Shown: positions 35,992 through 45,363 of the stretch, one piece after another
How positions within the stretch are numbered: position 1 is the first letter of the stretch
How the letters are laid out: every line of letters begins with the position of its first letter
Assembly: GCF_000332295.1 (NCBI RefSeq)
Contig: NZ_KB235930.1
Location: forward strand, 4,553,895 to 4,617,894
Origin: Fortiea contorta PCC 7126
GTDB taxonomy: Bacteria > Cyanobacteriota > Cyanobacteriia > Cyanobacteriales > Nostocaceae
DNA length: 64,000 nt
Direction of reading: 5' to 3'
Position numbers and translations under genes: made by a program
The notes under the pieces: generated by a model
Seen by the model: the letters and a program-made list of their open reading frames with translations, nothing else
Told to the model about the DNA's origin: nothing
The model's database searches: none

Positions 35992-37428
35992 ATGCGGATT
36001 CTATTTGTAGCAGCAGAAGCAGCGCCAGTTGCAAAAGTTGGTGGAATGGGCGACGTTGTAGGTGCATTACCCAAAATATTGAGACAGATGGGGCATGATG
36101 TGCGAATATTCATGCCTTATTATGGTTTCCTGCCAGATAAAATGCAAATTCCCCAGGAACCGATTTGGCGGGGATATGCCATGTTCCAGAACTTCGCTGT
36201 TTATGAAAGTGTTTTACCTGGTACAGATGTTCCCTTGTATCTATTTGGACATCCCGCCTTTACGCCCAGACGCATCTATTCTGGAGATGATGAAGACTGG
36301 CGGTTCACATTGTTTGCTAACGGTGCGGCGGAGTTTTGCTGGAATTATTGGAAACCAGAAATAGTCCATTGTCATGATTGGCACACAGGGATGATTCCTG
36401 TGTGGATGAACCAAGACCCAGATATCACCAGTGTATTTACTATTCATAACCTAGCTTATCAAGGGCCTTGGCGTTGGTTTTTAGAGAAAATTACTTGGTG
36501 TCCTTGGTATATGCAAGGACACAACACAATGGCTGCAGCGGTGCAATATGCAGATAAGGTAAATACAGTTTCGCCGACTTATGCCGAGCAAATCAAAACA
36601 ACTGCATATGGTGAAACTTTAGAAGGTTTACTATCTTTTATTAGTGGTAAGTTATCGGGAATTATTAACGGCATCGATACGGAAGTTTATAATCCAGAAA
36701 ACGATAAACTCATCACCCAAGCTTTTAGTAGTGATAGCCTAGATCAACGCAAGGCGAATAAAATTGCGCTGCAAGAAGAGGTAGGGTTAGAAGTAAATAG
36801 CAATGCCTTTTTAGTTGGCATGGTGACAAGATTAGTTGAACAAAAAGGCTTGGATTTAGTGATCCAAATTTTGGATCGCTTTTTGGCTTATACTGATGCT
36901 CAGTTCGTGTTGTTGGGAACAGGCGATCGCTATTACGAAACGCAAATGTGGCAGTTAGCATCCCGTTATCCCGGACGCATGGCAACTTACCTACTGTATA
37001 ATGATGCCCTATCACGGCGCATTTATGCTGGTACTGACGCCTTTTTAATGCCTAGTCGCTTTGAACCTTGCGGTATCAGCCAAATGATGGCTTTGCGTTA
37101 TGGTTGCGTACCTATCGTTCGTCGCACAGGTGGGCTAGTTGATACTGTATCTCATTATGACCCCATAAACGGTGCAGGTACTGGTTACTGTTTTGACCGT
37201 TATGAACCGCTGGATCTCTTCACTTGTATGATTCGGGCTTGGGAAGGCTTCCGCTTTAAACCCCAATGGCAAGAATTACAAAAACGTGGTATGAGTCAAG
37301 ACTTTAGCTGGTATCAATCAGCAAAGCAATATGTGAATTTGTACAGATCCATTTACGGTTTACCACCAGAAATGGAACAACCAGCACCAGCACCGGAGTT
37401 GGTTGTCAATGAACCAGTAACCACCTAA
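35992..37428 (+). CDS. glgA: Glycogen synthase (ADP-glucose)
   Basis: A GT5 glucosyltransferase that elongates glycogen from ADP-glucose. It has 478 residues. The N-terminus [20 protein letters not shown] carries the ADP-glucose binding KVGG with Lys15. The C-terminal half has [16 protein letters not shown], the E-rich acceptor/donor segment [19 protein letters not shown], and [11 protein letters not shown]. Cyanobacteria often have two GlgA isoforms; which one this is cannot be told here. A large inverted repeat follows the stop. Confidence 0.95.
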   Translation: MRILFVAAEAAPVAKVGGMGDVVGALPKILRQMGHDVRIFMPYYGFLPDKMQIPQEPIWRGYAMFQNFAVYESVLPGTDVPLYLFGHPAFTPRRIYSGDDEDWRFTLFANGAAEFCWNYWKPEIVHCHDWHTGMIPVWMNQDPDITSVFTIHNLAYQGPWRWFLEKITWCPWYMQGHNTMAAAVQYADKVNTVSPTYAEQIKTTAYGETLEGLLSFISGKLSGIINGIDTEVYNPENDKLITQAFSSDSLDQRKANKIALQEEVGLEVNSNAFLVGMVTRLVEQKGLDLVIQILDRFLAYTDAQFVLLGTGDRYYETQMWQLASRYPGRMATYLLYNDALSRRIYAGTDAFLMPSRFEPCGISQMMALRYGCVPIVRRTGGLVDTVSHYDPINGAGTGYCFDRYEPLDLFTCMIRAWEGFRFKPQWQELQKRGMSQDFSWYQSAKQYVNLYRSIYGLPPEMEQPAPAPELVVNEPVTT

Positions 37429-37435
37429 ATGAGTT

Positions 37436-37486
37436 TGTAGTCAGCGCTTTAGTGCTAAAAAATCTAGGACTAAAGTCCTGACTACG
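37436..37486. repeat. Long inverted repeat after glgA
   Basis: The outer arms GTAGTCAG/CTGACTAC and inner arms around CTTTAGT/ACTAAAG form a long stem-loop. The right half, AAAAATCT.GGACTAAAGTCC, recurs at 52868-52893, so it is a dispersed repeat. It may also end glgA transcription. Confidence 0.65.
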
Positions 37487-37533
37487 AAATATTACCAATT
37501 AGCGACAGCTTGGGCGATCGCATTTTTAGCAAA

Positions 37534-37548
37534 AGTAAGATACTTACT
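37534..37548. promoter_or_regulatory. Probable HxlR-family operator
   Basis: AGTAAG-ATA-CTTACT lies 10 bp upstream of the HxlR gene ATG. HxlR regulators usually bind such short dyads and repress their own genes. Binding is inferred. Confidence 0.5.
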
Positions 37549-37558
37549 AAAAGTAACC

Positions 37559-37918
37559 ATGAAAGCTGAAGCAGAAAACCACAGCAGATTGACTTGTGAA
37601 GTGGAAACTACACTCAAGGTAATTGGTGGACGCTGGAAAGTTTTAATTATCAGAGAATTAATGATAGGGATGAAACGCTTTGGGGAATTACAACGGGCTT
37701 TACCGGGAATTACCCAAAAAATGCTGACACAGCAACTCAGAGAAATGGAAGAAGACGGGATTATTCATCGAGAAGTTTACGCACAAATTCCCCCAAGAGT
37801 TGAATATTCTCTGACACCCTTGGGGGAAAGTTTACAACCAATTCTCTATGCTATGCATGAATGGGCTGTGCAAAATTATGCTCAAATAAATCGCCCTGAA
37901 AAATTACCGATTAATTAG
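37559..37918 (+). CDS. HxlR family transcriptional regulator
   Basis: A 119-residue winged-helix regulator. The family features are an N-terminal cysteine ([17 protein letters not shown]), the [12 protein letters not shown] helix, the recognition region [21 protein letters not shown], the wing [21 protein letters not shown], and the end helix. The conserved Cys13 suggests redox or quinone/aldehyde sensing as in YodB/HypR; that is inference. Its 3' end overlaps the convergent gene at 37911 by 8 bp. No target gene is adjacent. Confidence 0.92.
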   Translation: MKAEAENHSRLTCEVETTLKVIGGRWKVLIIRELMIGMKRFGELQRALPGITQKMLTQQLREMEEDGIIHREVYAQIPPRVEYSLTPLGESLQPILYAMHEWAVQNYAQINRPEKLPIN

Positions 37919-38303
37919 TTTGTAGATATTCAATCGCTGCTGCTAATTTTGAAGGATATCCCTCAGCAAATCTTTCAAACCACAGCCCTTCCGGTGAAAA
38001 AGGATCTAATTTATTTAACCATTCTTTGGCACTAGTTTTTAAAGCCTCTTGTTGTTTGGCTTTGAGTTGTGCTTGGCGAATTTTTTCTGCTGCTAGTTCT
38101 TGCTGTTTTCGCAACTCCTCAGCCTGATCTTGTTGAATAAAATCGGCTTTGACTTCATCCAAAATCCCATCTATTAAAGATAAAGATTTTGGTGATGCGG
38201 GGATGGATGGTTTAGCTATATTTTGTTGTGGCTGTGGTGAAACAGGTTTTGTTTGTTGATATTCAGTTTGCAGTTCAGCTAACAGCTTTTCTAGAGCATC
38301 CAT
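37911..38303 (-). CDS. Coiled-coil hypothetical protein
   Basis: From ATG 38303 ([17 protein letters not shown]) 130 residues; an in-frame ATG upstream is less likely. There is a helical N-terminus, a Pro/Gln-rich linker ([18 protein letters not shown]), a charged coiled coil of about 50 residues ([19 protein letters not shown]) and a terminal motif [20 protein letters not shown] with [15 protein letters not shown]. It precedes no clear partner but shares the strand with the VWA pair upstream. The function is unknown. Confidence 0.7.
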   Translation of the reverse strand: MDALEKLLAELQTEYQQTKPVSPQPQQNIAKPSIPASPKSLSLIDGILDEVKADFIQQDQAEELRKQQELAAEKIRQAQLKAKQQEALKTSAKEWLNKLDPFSPEGLWFERFAEGYPSKLAAAIEYLQTN

Positions 38304-38520
38304 GATTGCAAGTCCTTTCAAAAGAATGGCTAGTACGAAAAGGCTGAAGGATGAAAGAAAGAAATTTGGACAGTAAGATTTTGAGTGTTTTTAAAAACCA
38401 ATTCGGCAAAATTCAGCTACAAATTCTAACTCCTCAACTTTTATAAAATACAGTTTTATTAACTTTGAATCAGTGAATTTTGAATTGGTATAGCAAGTGA
38501 TTTATTGGCGTCGTCTTCTA

Positions 38521-39126
38521 CTAGTCGTTAATGGCGTTGAGTAACACTTCCGATAAACTCATGTCTTCCATATCTTCCATTGTAATGGTGTCACAAATAT
38601 CGAATTTAGCACCGGCTCCCTGCAATTCGTCATCTAAAACTTTGAGAAAGCGAGTAGCTTGGGCGTCTGTCCCGACTTGAATAAAAGAAATTGCTAATTC
38701 TTCATCTCGATCCATGCGGCGCGAAGCTTCAATAATTACTTTCATCACTGCTTTGCGATCATCAGGTTCGCCGTCGGTGACAACTAAAATTGTTTCACCA
38801 TTTTGCTTAGTTTGACCAGCACCTTTGCGTTGAAAATAATCATCAGTTGCATGTTTTAACACTCCTGCTAAATCGGTGGTTCCTGAAGGATCATTTTCTT
38901 TGAAAATTTGTCCTACCTTGGCTGAGGTCACATTTTCATAGCGTTTAAATTTGCCAGAAAACACATAGATAGTAATTCCATCTGGGTCAAATTGTTCGCA
39001 TTTGCTAGCCAAAGCTAAAGTAGATTCTTGCGCTGTAAACCATCTGCTTTTACCACCTTTTTGATCTGGGGTAGCCATGCTCCCACTTTTATCGATGATC
39101 AAGGTGTAGTCACGATTTTCTAGCAT
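38521..39126 (-). CDS. VWA domain protein
   Basis: A 201-residue single von Willebrand A domain. ATG 39126 is supported by GGAGGT 6 nt upstream (the earlier ATG at 39144 spans that site). The metal-ion MIDAS residues are DKSGS (DxSxS), the Thr of SGTTDLAGVL, and the TDGEPDD aspartate. There is no membrane segment. It is 46 bp downstream of a close paralogue with which it shares most residues. Such cytoplasmic VWA proteins resemble TerY-like proteins; the partner is unknown. Confidence 0.9.
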   Translation of the reverse strand: MLENRDYTLIIDKSGSMATPDQKGGKSRWFTAQESTLALASKCEQFDPDGITIYVFSGKFKRYENVTSAKVGQIFKENDPSGTTDLAGVLKHATDDYFQRKGAGQTKQNGETILVVTDGEPDDRKAVMKVIIEASRRMDRDEELAISFIQVGTDAQATRFLKVLDDELQGAGAKFDICDTITMEDMEDMSLSEVLLNAIND

Positions 39127-39171
39127 TTCTGTACCTCCGGTCATTTTGCTTACCCGCCTACCATAAAATAA

Positions 39172-39777
39172 TTAGTCAGTGATTGCATTCATTAAGACAT
39201 CAGCAAGGCTCATTTCTTCTAAATCATCTAAAGTCACCGTGTCGCAGATATCAAATTTAGCTCCTACACTTTGCAACTGGTCATCTAAAGCTTTGAGAAA
39301 CTTAGTCGCTTGCGGATCAGAACCAACTTGAATAACGGAAATTGCTAACTCTTCATCACGATCCATCTGACGAGTAGCATTGATAATTACCTCGAATACT
39401 GCTCTGCGATCGTCTGGTTCTCCATCGGTGATCACTAAAATTGTCTCACCATTAGCTTTCGTTTGACCAGCAGCTTTGCGTTTAAAGTAGTTATTGAGTG
39501 CGTCTTGGAGTACACTCGCTAAGTTAGTTGTCCCTGCTGGGTCATTTTCGAGAAATATCTGCGCGACTTTGGCTGAGGTCACATCGTCGTAGCGCTTAAA
39601 TCTTCCAGAAAATACGTATATGGTAATGCCGTCTGGGTCAAATTGTTCGCATTTTCTGGCTAAAGCGAGAGTAGATTCTTGGGCTATCTCCCATCTACTT
39701 TTACCACCCATTTGGTCAGGAGTGGACATACTGCCGCTTTTGTCAATAATTAGTGTGTAATCGCGATCGCTCATCAT
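39172..39777 (-). CDS. VWA domain protein (paralogue)
   Basis: 201 residues from ATG 39777, with AAGGA just upstream. MMSDRDYTLIIDKSGSMSTP holds the MIDAS motif; AGTTNLASVLQDALNNYFKR and TDGEPDDRRAVFEV complete it. Alignment by eye with the downstream VWA protein shows roughly three quarters identity, so they are tandem duplicates. It lies on the same strand and is probably transcribed together with the downstream copy. Confidence 0.9.
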   Translation of the reverse strand: MMSDRDYTLIIDKSGSMSTPDQMGGKSRWEIAQESTLALARKCEQFDPDGITIYVFSGRFKRYDDVTSAKVAQIFLENDPAGTTNLASVLQDALNNYFKRKAAGQTKANGETILVITDGEPDDRRAVFEVIINATRQMDRDEELAISVIQVGSDPQATKFLKALDDQLQSVGAKFDICDTVTLDDLEEMSLADVLMNAITD

Positions 39778-39837
39778 GGTATTCCTTATGATTGTTGTTA
39801 CTAGTCTAGCTGCTACCACGTAGCTCGACAGCGATAT

Positions 39838-39979
39838 AGCAGGGAATAGGGAATAGGGAATAGGGGTTAGGGACTATTTTCAAACTGGAAAAGTAGAAAA
39901 ATAGGTTGGGTTAAGCGCAGCGCAACCCAACGAAGCGACCCGAATGTTGGGTCTACGTTCCTGTTCCCTGTTCCCTGTT
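39838..39979. repeat. Heptamer arrays and a GTTGGGTT hairpin
   Basis: The left part is AGGGAAT repeated; the right part is TTCCCTG repeated, the reverse complement type. Between them GTTGGGTT and AACCCAAC form a stem (39903-39930). Confidence 0.7.
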
Positions 39980-40016
39980 ATAAAATAAACTCCCTCAGAA
40001 ATTCTGAGAGAGGGAT
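39980..40016 (-). terminator. Rho-independent terminator
   Basis: The minus-strand stem CTCAGAA/TTCTGAG is followed by a T-rich GGAGTTTATTTTAT, 25 bp past the stop of the site-2 protease gene. Confidence 0.7.
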
Positions 40017-40041
40017 GAGATGAGTATTTTAAATTCAGAAG

Positions 40042-41169
40042 TTATGCGGGGTGAAGTTGGGATGACCGCTGCTGAATTAACTGGATAACCGCTGCTTTTT
40101 CTAAGATTCCCACCACTACGCCGTTATCACGAATGACAGGAAGCGCGGAAAGCTTTTGCTGTTCGAGAATCTGTACAGCTTCCAAAAGTGGTTGGTCAGA
40201 TTGGACTGTGGTAGATTCTACCATTGGTCGCATGATATCTTTGACTTGAGTTTCTGACCATAATGTTGTGGAGATATTTCGCAAGTCATTGACACCGAAA
40301 GCGCCTACCAGTTGACCTTCATCGTCAGTCACTAAAAACTTTTGCCAGTTTTGCCCATATAATATTTGTGCTTCGGCAAATTCTCTTAAACTCATGCTAC
40401 CAGCAACCACGGGGCTATCAGGTGTCACTGCATCCGAGGCTGTTAAACCAGTGAGTTTTTCTTGCACTCTGGCGAATTGTGCAGCATTACCTGCATTTTG
40501 CAGTAAGAAGAAACCGATGATTAAATTCCAGGAATTGTTAAGGCTGCCAAATAATATTAGAGGAATTAAGCCAGATGCGATCGCTACCCAACCAAAAACT
40601 TGACCAACTCGACTAGCAAATGTCACGCCTTTATAGGGATTACCTGTTACCTTCCACACTAAAGCTTTTAGTATATTACCGCCATCTAAAGGCAAGCCAG
40701 GAATCAAGTTAAACAGTGCTAGCGATAAGTTTACAGCAGCGAGGACGCCGAGAATTGCTGCTGCGGCTCCTGATACAGGAGTGACAAAACCAATGGCTGT
40801 AAAGACACCAAACAACAGTAAGCTCACTAAAGGCCCAGCAATGGCTACCCAAAACGCTTCACCTGGGGTCTTTGATTCTTTCTCTAAACTGGCTAACCCA
40901 CCAAAGATAAATAAGGTGATGGATTTGACATCAATTCCCTGACTGATAGCCACGAAACTATGTCCTAATTCATGAGCGACGACAGAGGCGAACAACAACA
41001 GCGCTGTCATCAATCCCAGTAGCAAAGCTAACACTCCAGATATCTGCGGAAATTGCGCCGCCAACCCACTACCATAGCTCCAAGTGACCAATCCTAGAAC
41101 TAAAAACCACGAAGGATGGATATAAAAAGGAATACCGAAGAGATTACCAACGCGAATTGTGCCGTTCAT
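40042..41169 (-). CDS. Site-2 protease family zinc metalloprotease with CBS domains
   Basis: A 375-residue membrane protease (Rip/SREBP-type). ATG 41169 is preferred because AAGGTGG precedes it; the earlier ATG 41220 has no ribosome-binding site. Catalytic motifs are VVAHELGHSFVA (HExxH) and the later zinc ligand LIPGLPLDGGNIL (NxxPxxPxDGG-like). A C-terminal CBS pair runs from about residue 245 (VTPDSPVVAGSMSLREFAEA) to ILEQQKLSALPVIRDNGVVV. CBS domains are thought to bind adenosyl ligands and tune the protease. Own terminator. Confidence 0.93.
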   Translation of the reverse strand: MNGTIRVGNLFGIPFYIHPSWFLVLGLVTWSYGSGLAAQFPQISGVLALLLGLMTALLLFASVVAHELGHSFVAISQGIDVKSITLFIFGGLASLEKESKTPGEAFWVAIAGPLVSLLLFGVFTAIGFVTPVSGAAAAILGVLAAVNLSLALFNLIPGLPLDGGNILKALVWKVTGNPYKGVTFASRVGQVFGWVAIASGLIPLILFGSLNNSWNLIIGFFLLQNAGNAAQFARVQEKLTGLTASDAVTPDSPVVAGSMSLREFAEAQILYGQNWQKFLVTDDEGQLVGAFGVNDLRNISTTLWSETQVKDIMRPMVESTTVQSDQPLLEAVQILEQQKLSALPVIRDNGVVVGILEKAAVIQLIQQRSSQLHPA

Positions 41170-41327
41170 GTCGTCCACCTTTGATTTCAACACAAGAGGT
41201 TTTTTGCTCTCGATGTTCATAGTGTAACGAAGTGTTAAGCAATTTTAATCTTTGCAACGGTAGTGGTGTCCGTCCGTTGAGGTGTGGTTTATTGGACAAT
41301 ACGGTTGTAATTTGTAAAATCCGACGG

Positions 41328-42248
41328 CTATTTCTGACTGTGAAGCGGTGTAGCGAAAAAGCCCAAGTGATTAGCTACTGGGCGTTCCCGCATGGGTACG
41401 TTGGTATGAATCGGTGCATTTAATACCTGAGCACCGCTACTGGTGGCGATCGCTAATGTGGTAGAACCGCCACCATCCATGTTCACTGCGTTATGTACAC
41501 CTAGTTCTGCCACAATGTTTGTAAACTCAGCGATCGTCAATCCTTCACTGTAAAATTTTTGTTTACCATCAACAGCAATTAACCACAGTTTTGTCCCCTC
41601 GCGGTTGACAGCCACCGCCACCCGTGGATAAGGTTTAATATCCAGCGCATCCGTTGACTGATAAAACATAGGCTTTCTATCAGCTACCAAAATCTGCTTA
41701 CCTGCAACCCCTTGAGCTGTATCTTGAGGACAACTACCGCTCGCTAAAATTTGCGCTTTATTTTGCTGAGAAATACACACCACAGCCCAATTCTTTTGTG
41801 GTTTAGCGTAGCGAGAACCATTAGAAATTGCATCTCCCCAAGGATGGGAAATATCGCTGCTGTGCGGATAGTAGTCCCAGGGGTTATTTTCTCGAAAAGG
41901 ATGGAAGTAGCTAGCGTTGATGGCTATTTGCAGTTTGAATTCATCCAAAAATTCTGATGTAGTCCGAGCTGTAGTGATACCATGAGTTTGAGTTGGTGTT
42001 CCTGGAGTAACTAAGGCTTTTATCCCTGGTGTTGTCAAGTCAACAGTCACGATATGCATCATCACTGGGCGTGGTGTAGGTAAAGCACGCCGCTGATAAA
42101 CAACACCATTAAATAATGTTTGCTGTTGGTTTGTCCGGGGTGGACGCAACAAACAAAGATATCCATAAAGCAGGAACGGTGATAGCAGTAGACTGATACC
42201 AGCAATTATCAGTAATCGTCGGCTAGAGATTTGGTATCGTCGTCGCAT
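41328..42248 (-). CDS. NAGPA-like phosphodiester glycosidase domain protein
   Basis: A 306-residue protein with an N-terminal membrane anchor (LLIIAGISLLLSPFLLYGYL). The exported domain has IAINASYFHPF, the central VAVNREGTKLWLIAVDGKQK and the family hallmark NAVNMDGGGSTTLAI of the NAGPA/DUF2233 fold. These enzymes cleave GlcNAc-1-phosphodiester bonds in eukaryotes; in bacteria they may trim exopolysaccharide or peptidoglycan. The exact substrate is unknown. Confidence 0.9.
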   Translation of the reverse strand: MRRRYQISSRRLLIIAGISLLLSPFLLYGYLCLLRPPRTNQQQTLFNGVVYQRRALPTPRPVMMHIVTVDLTTPGIKALVTPGTPTQTHGITTARTTSEFLDEFKLQIAINASYFHPFRENNPWDYYPHSSDISHPWGDAISNGSRYAKPQKNWAVVCISQQNKAQILASGSCPQDTAQGVAGKQILVADRKPMFYQSTDALDIKPYPRVAVAVNREGTKLWLIAVDGKQKFYSEGLTIAEFTNIVAELGVHNAVNMDGGGSTTLAIATSSGAQVLNAPIHTNVPMRERPVANHLGFFATPLHSQK

Positions 42249-42424
42249 CGCTTGATTTCATATCCGCAAGATCATCAGCTATAGGAATCATATATAAACT
42301 CAGTGTTCCTTGTTCCCCGTTCCCCGTTAAGAGTTCCTGATCACAGACTGACGAAAGCATAGCTATAGCCACATAGGTTAGGACATAAGCTAAAGATAAA
42401 ACCCTTACACAAACAGACTTTCAA

Positions 42425-42475
42425 CCCTGTTTCCTGTTCCCTGTTCCCTGTTTCCTGTTCCCTGTTCCCTGCTAT
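42425..42475. repeat. Heptamer tandem repeat (TTCCCTG)
   Basis: About seven units of TTCCCTG/TTTCCTG directly after the rexT stop codon. Similar arrays occur at 19138, 39960 and 43480. Confidence 0.85.
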
Positions 42476-42479
42476 ATTT

Positions 42480-42809
42480 TTAAACAACAGAGGGATACAC
42501 TCCCAAAGGCTTGGCTGAACGCAACACAGCATCCAGCAATCCCGGAAACAGCGCCTCTAAATCCTCACGTCGCAATGTGTTGATATGTTGCGTTCCTTCT
42601 TTGCGAGTTAAAACCACCCCCGATTCTCGTAAAATTTTAAAATGGTTGGACATCGTAGATTTAGCGATCGCAAAGTCAAACCCAGCACAACACTGCTCAC
42701 CCTTAGTCGCTAGTAACCGCACAATCTCTAACCGCACCGGATCCCCCAGCGCGTACAACACCCCTGGTAAAGAAATATTTTTTCGGTCTGGGTGATACAA
42801 GAATTTCAT
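42480..42809 (-). CDS. rexT: ArsR-family redox-sensing repressor RexT
   Basis: A 109-residue winged-helix repressor. Helices run through ALGDPVRLEIVRLLATKGEQ, the recognition region is AIAKSTMSNHFKILRESGVV and the wing TRKEGTQHINTLRREDL. Adjacent cysteines at positions 40 and 41 match the vicinal pair described for RexT of Anabaena PCC 7120, which is oxidised by peroxide and then releases the thioredoxin gene. It is divergent from a thioredoxin gene, with a 21-bp palindrome between, exactly as expected for RexT/trxA2. Confidence 0.88.
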   Translation of the reverse strand: MKFLYHPDRKNISLPGVLYALGDPVRLEIVRLLATKGEQCCAGFDFAIAKSTMSNHFKILRESGVVLTRKEGTQHINTLRREDLEALFPGLLDAVLRSAKPLGVYPSVV

Positions 42810-42844
42810 ACTTGCATTGTCTCATCAAATAGCTTATATTTTTA

Positions 42845-42865
42845 TTATTCGATATTATCGAATAA
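42845..42865. promoter_or_regulatory. Palindromic operator, probably for RexT
   Basis: A perfect 21-bp inverted repeat (arms TTATTCGATA and TATCGAATAA around one T) in the rexT-trxA2 divergent promoter. It is the best candidate for the repressor site controlling both directions. Confidence 0.75.
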
Positions 42866-42889
42866 ACGAATTATCAAGGAGGACAACTA

Positions 42890-43213
42890 ATGTCATCCAT
42901 TACAAATGTTACAGAAGCCACATTCAAACTAGAAGTCTTAGAAAGCAAACTTCCAGTTTTAGTGGACTTTTGGGCGCCTTGGTGCGGCCCTTGTCGAATG
43001 GTAGCTCCGGTTGTCGATGAAGTTGCTGGCGAATATGAAGGGCTGTTCAAAGTGGTAAAACTGAACACAGATCAAAACCCCACCGTTGCTAGCCATTATG
43101 GAATTCGCAGCATTCCTACACTTATGGTGTTCAAAGGTGGTCGGCAAGTTGATACAGTTGTAGGCGCAGTACCAAAAACCACACTGACTAAGACTTTATC
43201 ACAGCATATTTGA
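42890..43213 (+). CDS. trxA2: Thioredoxin (TrxA2-like)
   Basis: A 107-residue thioredoxin with the normal redox motif in [20 protein letters not shown], the cis-proline in [12 protein letters not shown] and the usual end helix. A strong AAGGAGG lies before ATG 42890. It is divergent from rexT with a shared palindrome. In Anabaena PCC 7120 RexT represses trxA2 and the thioredoxin protects against hydrogen peroxide. The same job is likely here. Confidence 0.9.
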   Translation: MSSITNVTEATFKLEVLESKLPVLVDFWAPWCGPCRMVAPVVDEVAGEYEGLFKVVKLNTDQNPTVASHYGIRSIPTLMVFKGGRQVDTVVGAVPKTTLTKTLSQHI

Positions 43214-43218
43214 TCAAA

Positions 43219-43303
43219 AGGATGAAGTATGAAGTGTGAAGTGTGAAGTGTGAAGTGTGAAGTATGAAGTATGAAGTGTGAAGGATGAAGTATGAAGTAT
43301 GAA
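43219..43303. repeat. Heptamer tandem repeat (TGAAGTA/TGAAGTG)
   Basis: About a dozen units of GTGTGAA/GTATGAA follow the trxA2 stop codon. The reverse-complement type recurs at 62487-62533. Confidence 0.85.
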
Positions 43304-43523
43304 GCTTATCGAGCAATTTTTGGTTGTTTTTGATTAATCATCTTCGCCAAGCCCAGAAGAATATGGGTTTGAAGCCCCTGAGTTTATTTTTTCATAAATA
43401 AAAACATTTTTTTGGCGACGCACAGCGCCAGAAAAAATACGTCTGCTTCAAATCCCCTGCTTTTAAGTATGGGATTTCCCTGTTCCCCGTTCCCTGTTCC
43501 CTCTTAACTTTGGAGATATAGTC

Positions 43524-44636
43524 ATGACCACTGACATTAACTTATTCTCATCATATCAATTGGGAAATCTGGAATTACCCAACCGAATTGTTATGGCTCC
43601 CTTGACGCGAAACCGAGCCGGTGAGGGAAATGTACCGCATTCTATTAATGCTACTTATTACGCCCAGCGCGCCTCTGCGGGATTAATTATTGCCGAAGCC
43701 ACACAAGTTTCACCCCAAGGACAGGGGTATCCCTTTACACCAGGAATTCATTCACCAGCACAAGTGGAAGGGTGGAAACTAGTTACAGACGCAGTGCATC
43801 GAGAGGGAGGGAGAATTTTTCTGCAACTATGGCATGTAGGGAGAATTTCTCATCCAGACTTCCAACCAGAGGGAGCCTTACCCGTAGCGCCTTCAGCTAT
43901 TGCTCCCCCTGGTAACGTCGTCACCTTTACCGGACTCAAGCCTTATGTAACACCCCGCGCTTTGGAAACAGCAGAGATTCCCGAAATTGTAGAACAGTTT
44001 CGCCAAGGAGCCGCCAACGCGCTAGCTGCTGGGTTTGATGGAGTAGAAATTCACGCAGCTAATGGTTATTTAATTGACCAATTTCTCAGAGATTCTACTA
44101 ACAGTCGCACAGATGAGTATGGGGGTGCAGTAGAAAATCGCGCCCGATTGCTGTTAGAAATAACTGCAGCAGTAACCAGCGTTTGGGATGCTGACCGCGT
44201 GGGGGTGAGACTTTCTCCCAGTGGGACATTTAACCATATCCGGGACTCCCACCCTCTAGAAACCTTTGGTTATGCAGCCCAAGCCTTGAACCGATTTAAT
44301 TTGGCATATTTGCATATTTTTGAAGCCACAGACGCAGATATCCGACACGGGGGAACAGTAGTACCAACCGATCATCTGCGCTCACGCTTTACCGGAACAC
44401 TCATCGTTAACGGTGGTTATACCCGTGAAAAAGGTGATACAGTCCTGGCAAACAAAGCCGCAGACTTAGTTGCTTTTGGCACCCTCTTTATTTCCAACCC
44501 AGATTTACCCAGACGCCTAGCCCTCAACGCACCGCTGAACGCAGCAGACGAAGCAACCTTCTACGGTGGTGGTGAAAAAGGATACATCGACTATCCATTT
44601 TGGACTGCAGCTGGTGAGCAAGTAACCAGCAGTTAA
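43524..44636 (+). CDS. Old yellow enzyme family alkene reductase
   Basis: A 370-residue FMN-dependent NAD(P)H:flavin oxidoreductase of the OYE/NemA class. It has MAPLTRNRA at the start, FLQLWHVGRISHPDFQP, the FMN/substrate pair and family signature EIHAANGYLIDQFLRD with TNSRTDEYGG, RLSPSGTF and LIVNGGY. It reduces activated C=C bonds of reactive electrophiles. It lies downstream of trxA2 on the same strand after a repeat-filled gap of 310 bp, and 64 bp before the nitroreductase start. The detoxifying role in an oxidative stress cluster is inference. Confidence 0.93.
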   Translation: MTTDINLFSSYQLGNLELPNRIVMAPLTRNRAGEGNVPHSINATYYAQRASAGLIIAEATQVSPQGQGYPFTPGIHSPAQVEGWKLVTDAVHREGGRIFLQLWHVGRISHPDFQPEGALPVAPSAIAPPGNVVTFTGLKPYVTPRALETAEIPEIVEQFRQGAANALAAGFDGVEIHAANGYLIDQFLRDSTNSRTDEYGGAVENRARLLLEITAAVTSVWDADRVGVRLSPSGTFNHIRDSHPLETFGYAAQALNRFNLAYLHIFEATDADIRHGGTVVPTDHLRSRFTGTLIVNGGYTREKGDTVLANKAADLVAFGTLFISNPDLPRRLALNAPLNAADEATFYGGGEKGYIDYPFWTAAGEQVTSS

Positions 44637-44700
44637 TAATTGTTTTCCACCCATAAAACGCCTAAGCTGTGTTGTAAATCCTACACTCTGGAGAATCTCA

Positions 44701-45362
44701 TGAGTCCGTCAATTCAAGCTCAACCGTTAGATGTACCCAGCGCCATTATTCAGCGTCGCTCCATCAAAACCTTCAAAACAGACCCCATCACTCCAGAACT
44801 ACTCAAGCAACTGGTAGAGTTAACCGTCGCCGCACCCAGCAGTTTCAATATCCAAGCTTGGCAGATTATTCTTGTCCAAGACGAAGCACAAAGAGCCGCC
44901 CTCTCAGTAGCCTCATGGAACCAACAGCAAATCGTCCAAGCCCCGGTTACATTCGTGTTTGCGGCTGATGCGACTGCAGGAGAAAAAGACTTAACCCCGA
45001 TTTTAGAACAAGGACGGGCAACTGGAGCATGGAGTGAGGGCACTGTCAACTACTTTAAAAATTCTATTCCCCAATTTCAAGCAGGATTGGGAGACAAACG
45101 GCGAGAATACGCCATTAAAGATGCCATCATTGCTGCTACCCATTTAGTATTAGCTGCAGAAAGCTTGGGTTTATCCACCTGCTTTATGAATGGTTGGATT
45201 GAAGAAAAAGTCAAAGAAGTGATTGGGATAACAGATCCAGATTTAGCGATCGCTGTTGTTGTTCCCGTCGGTTACGCAGCCGAACCACGCCTCAACCCTG
45301 GGCGCTTACCATTCTCCTACAACGTCTCCGTAGATAGAATCGGTAATCCGTATCAAGGATAG
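44701..45362 (+). CDS. Nitroreductase family protein
   Basis: An FMN-dependent oxidoreductase of 220 residues from ATG 44701 (MSPSIQAQPLD), with a CTGGAGAA site upstream; the reading frame extends 20 codons further up without support. Landmarks are IIQRRSIKTFKTDPI, VAAPSSFNIQAWQIILVQ, AATHLVLAAESLGLSTCFMN and VVPVGYAAEPRLNPGRLP. It is next to the old yellow enzyme gene. Both would consume NAD(P)H to reduce electrophiles. Confidence 0.92.
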
Positions 45363-45363
45363 A

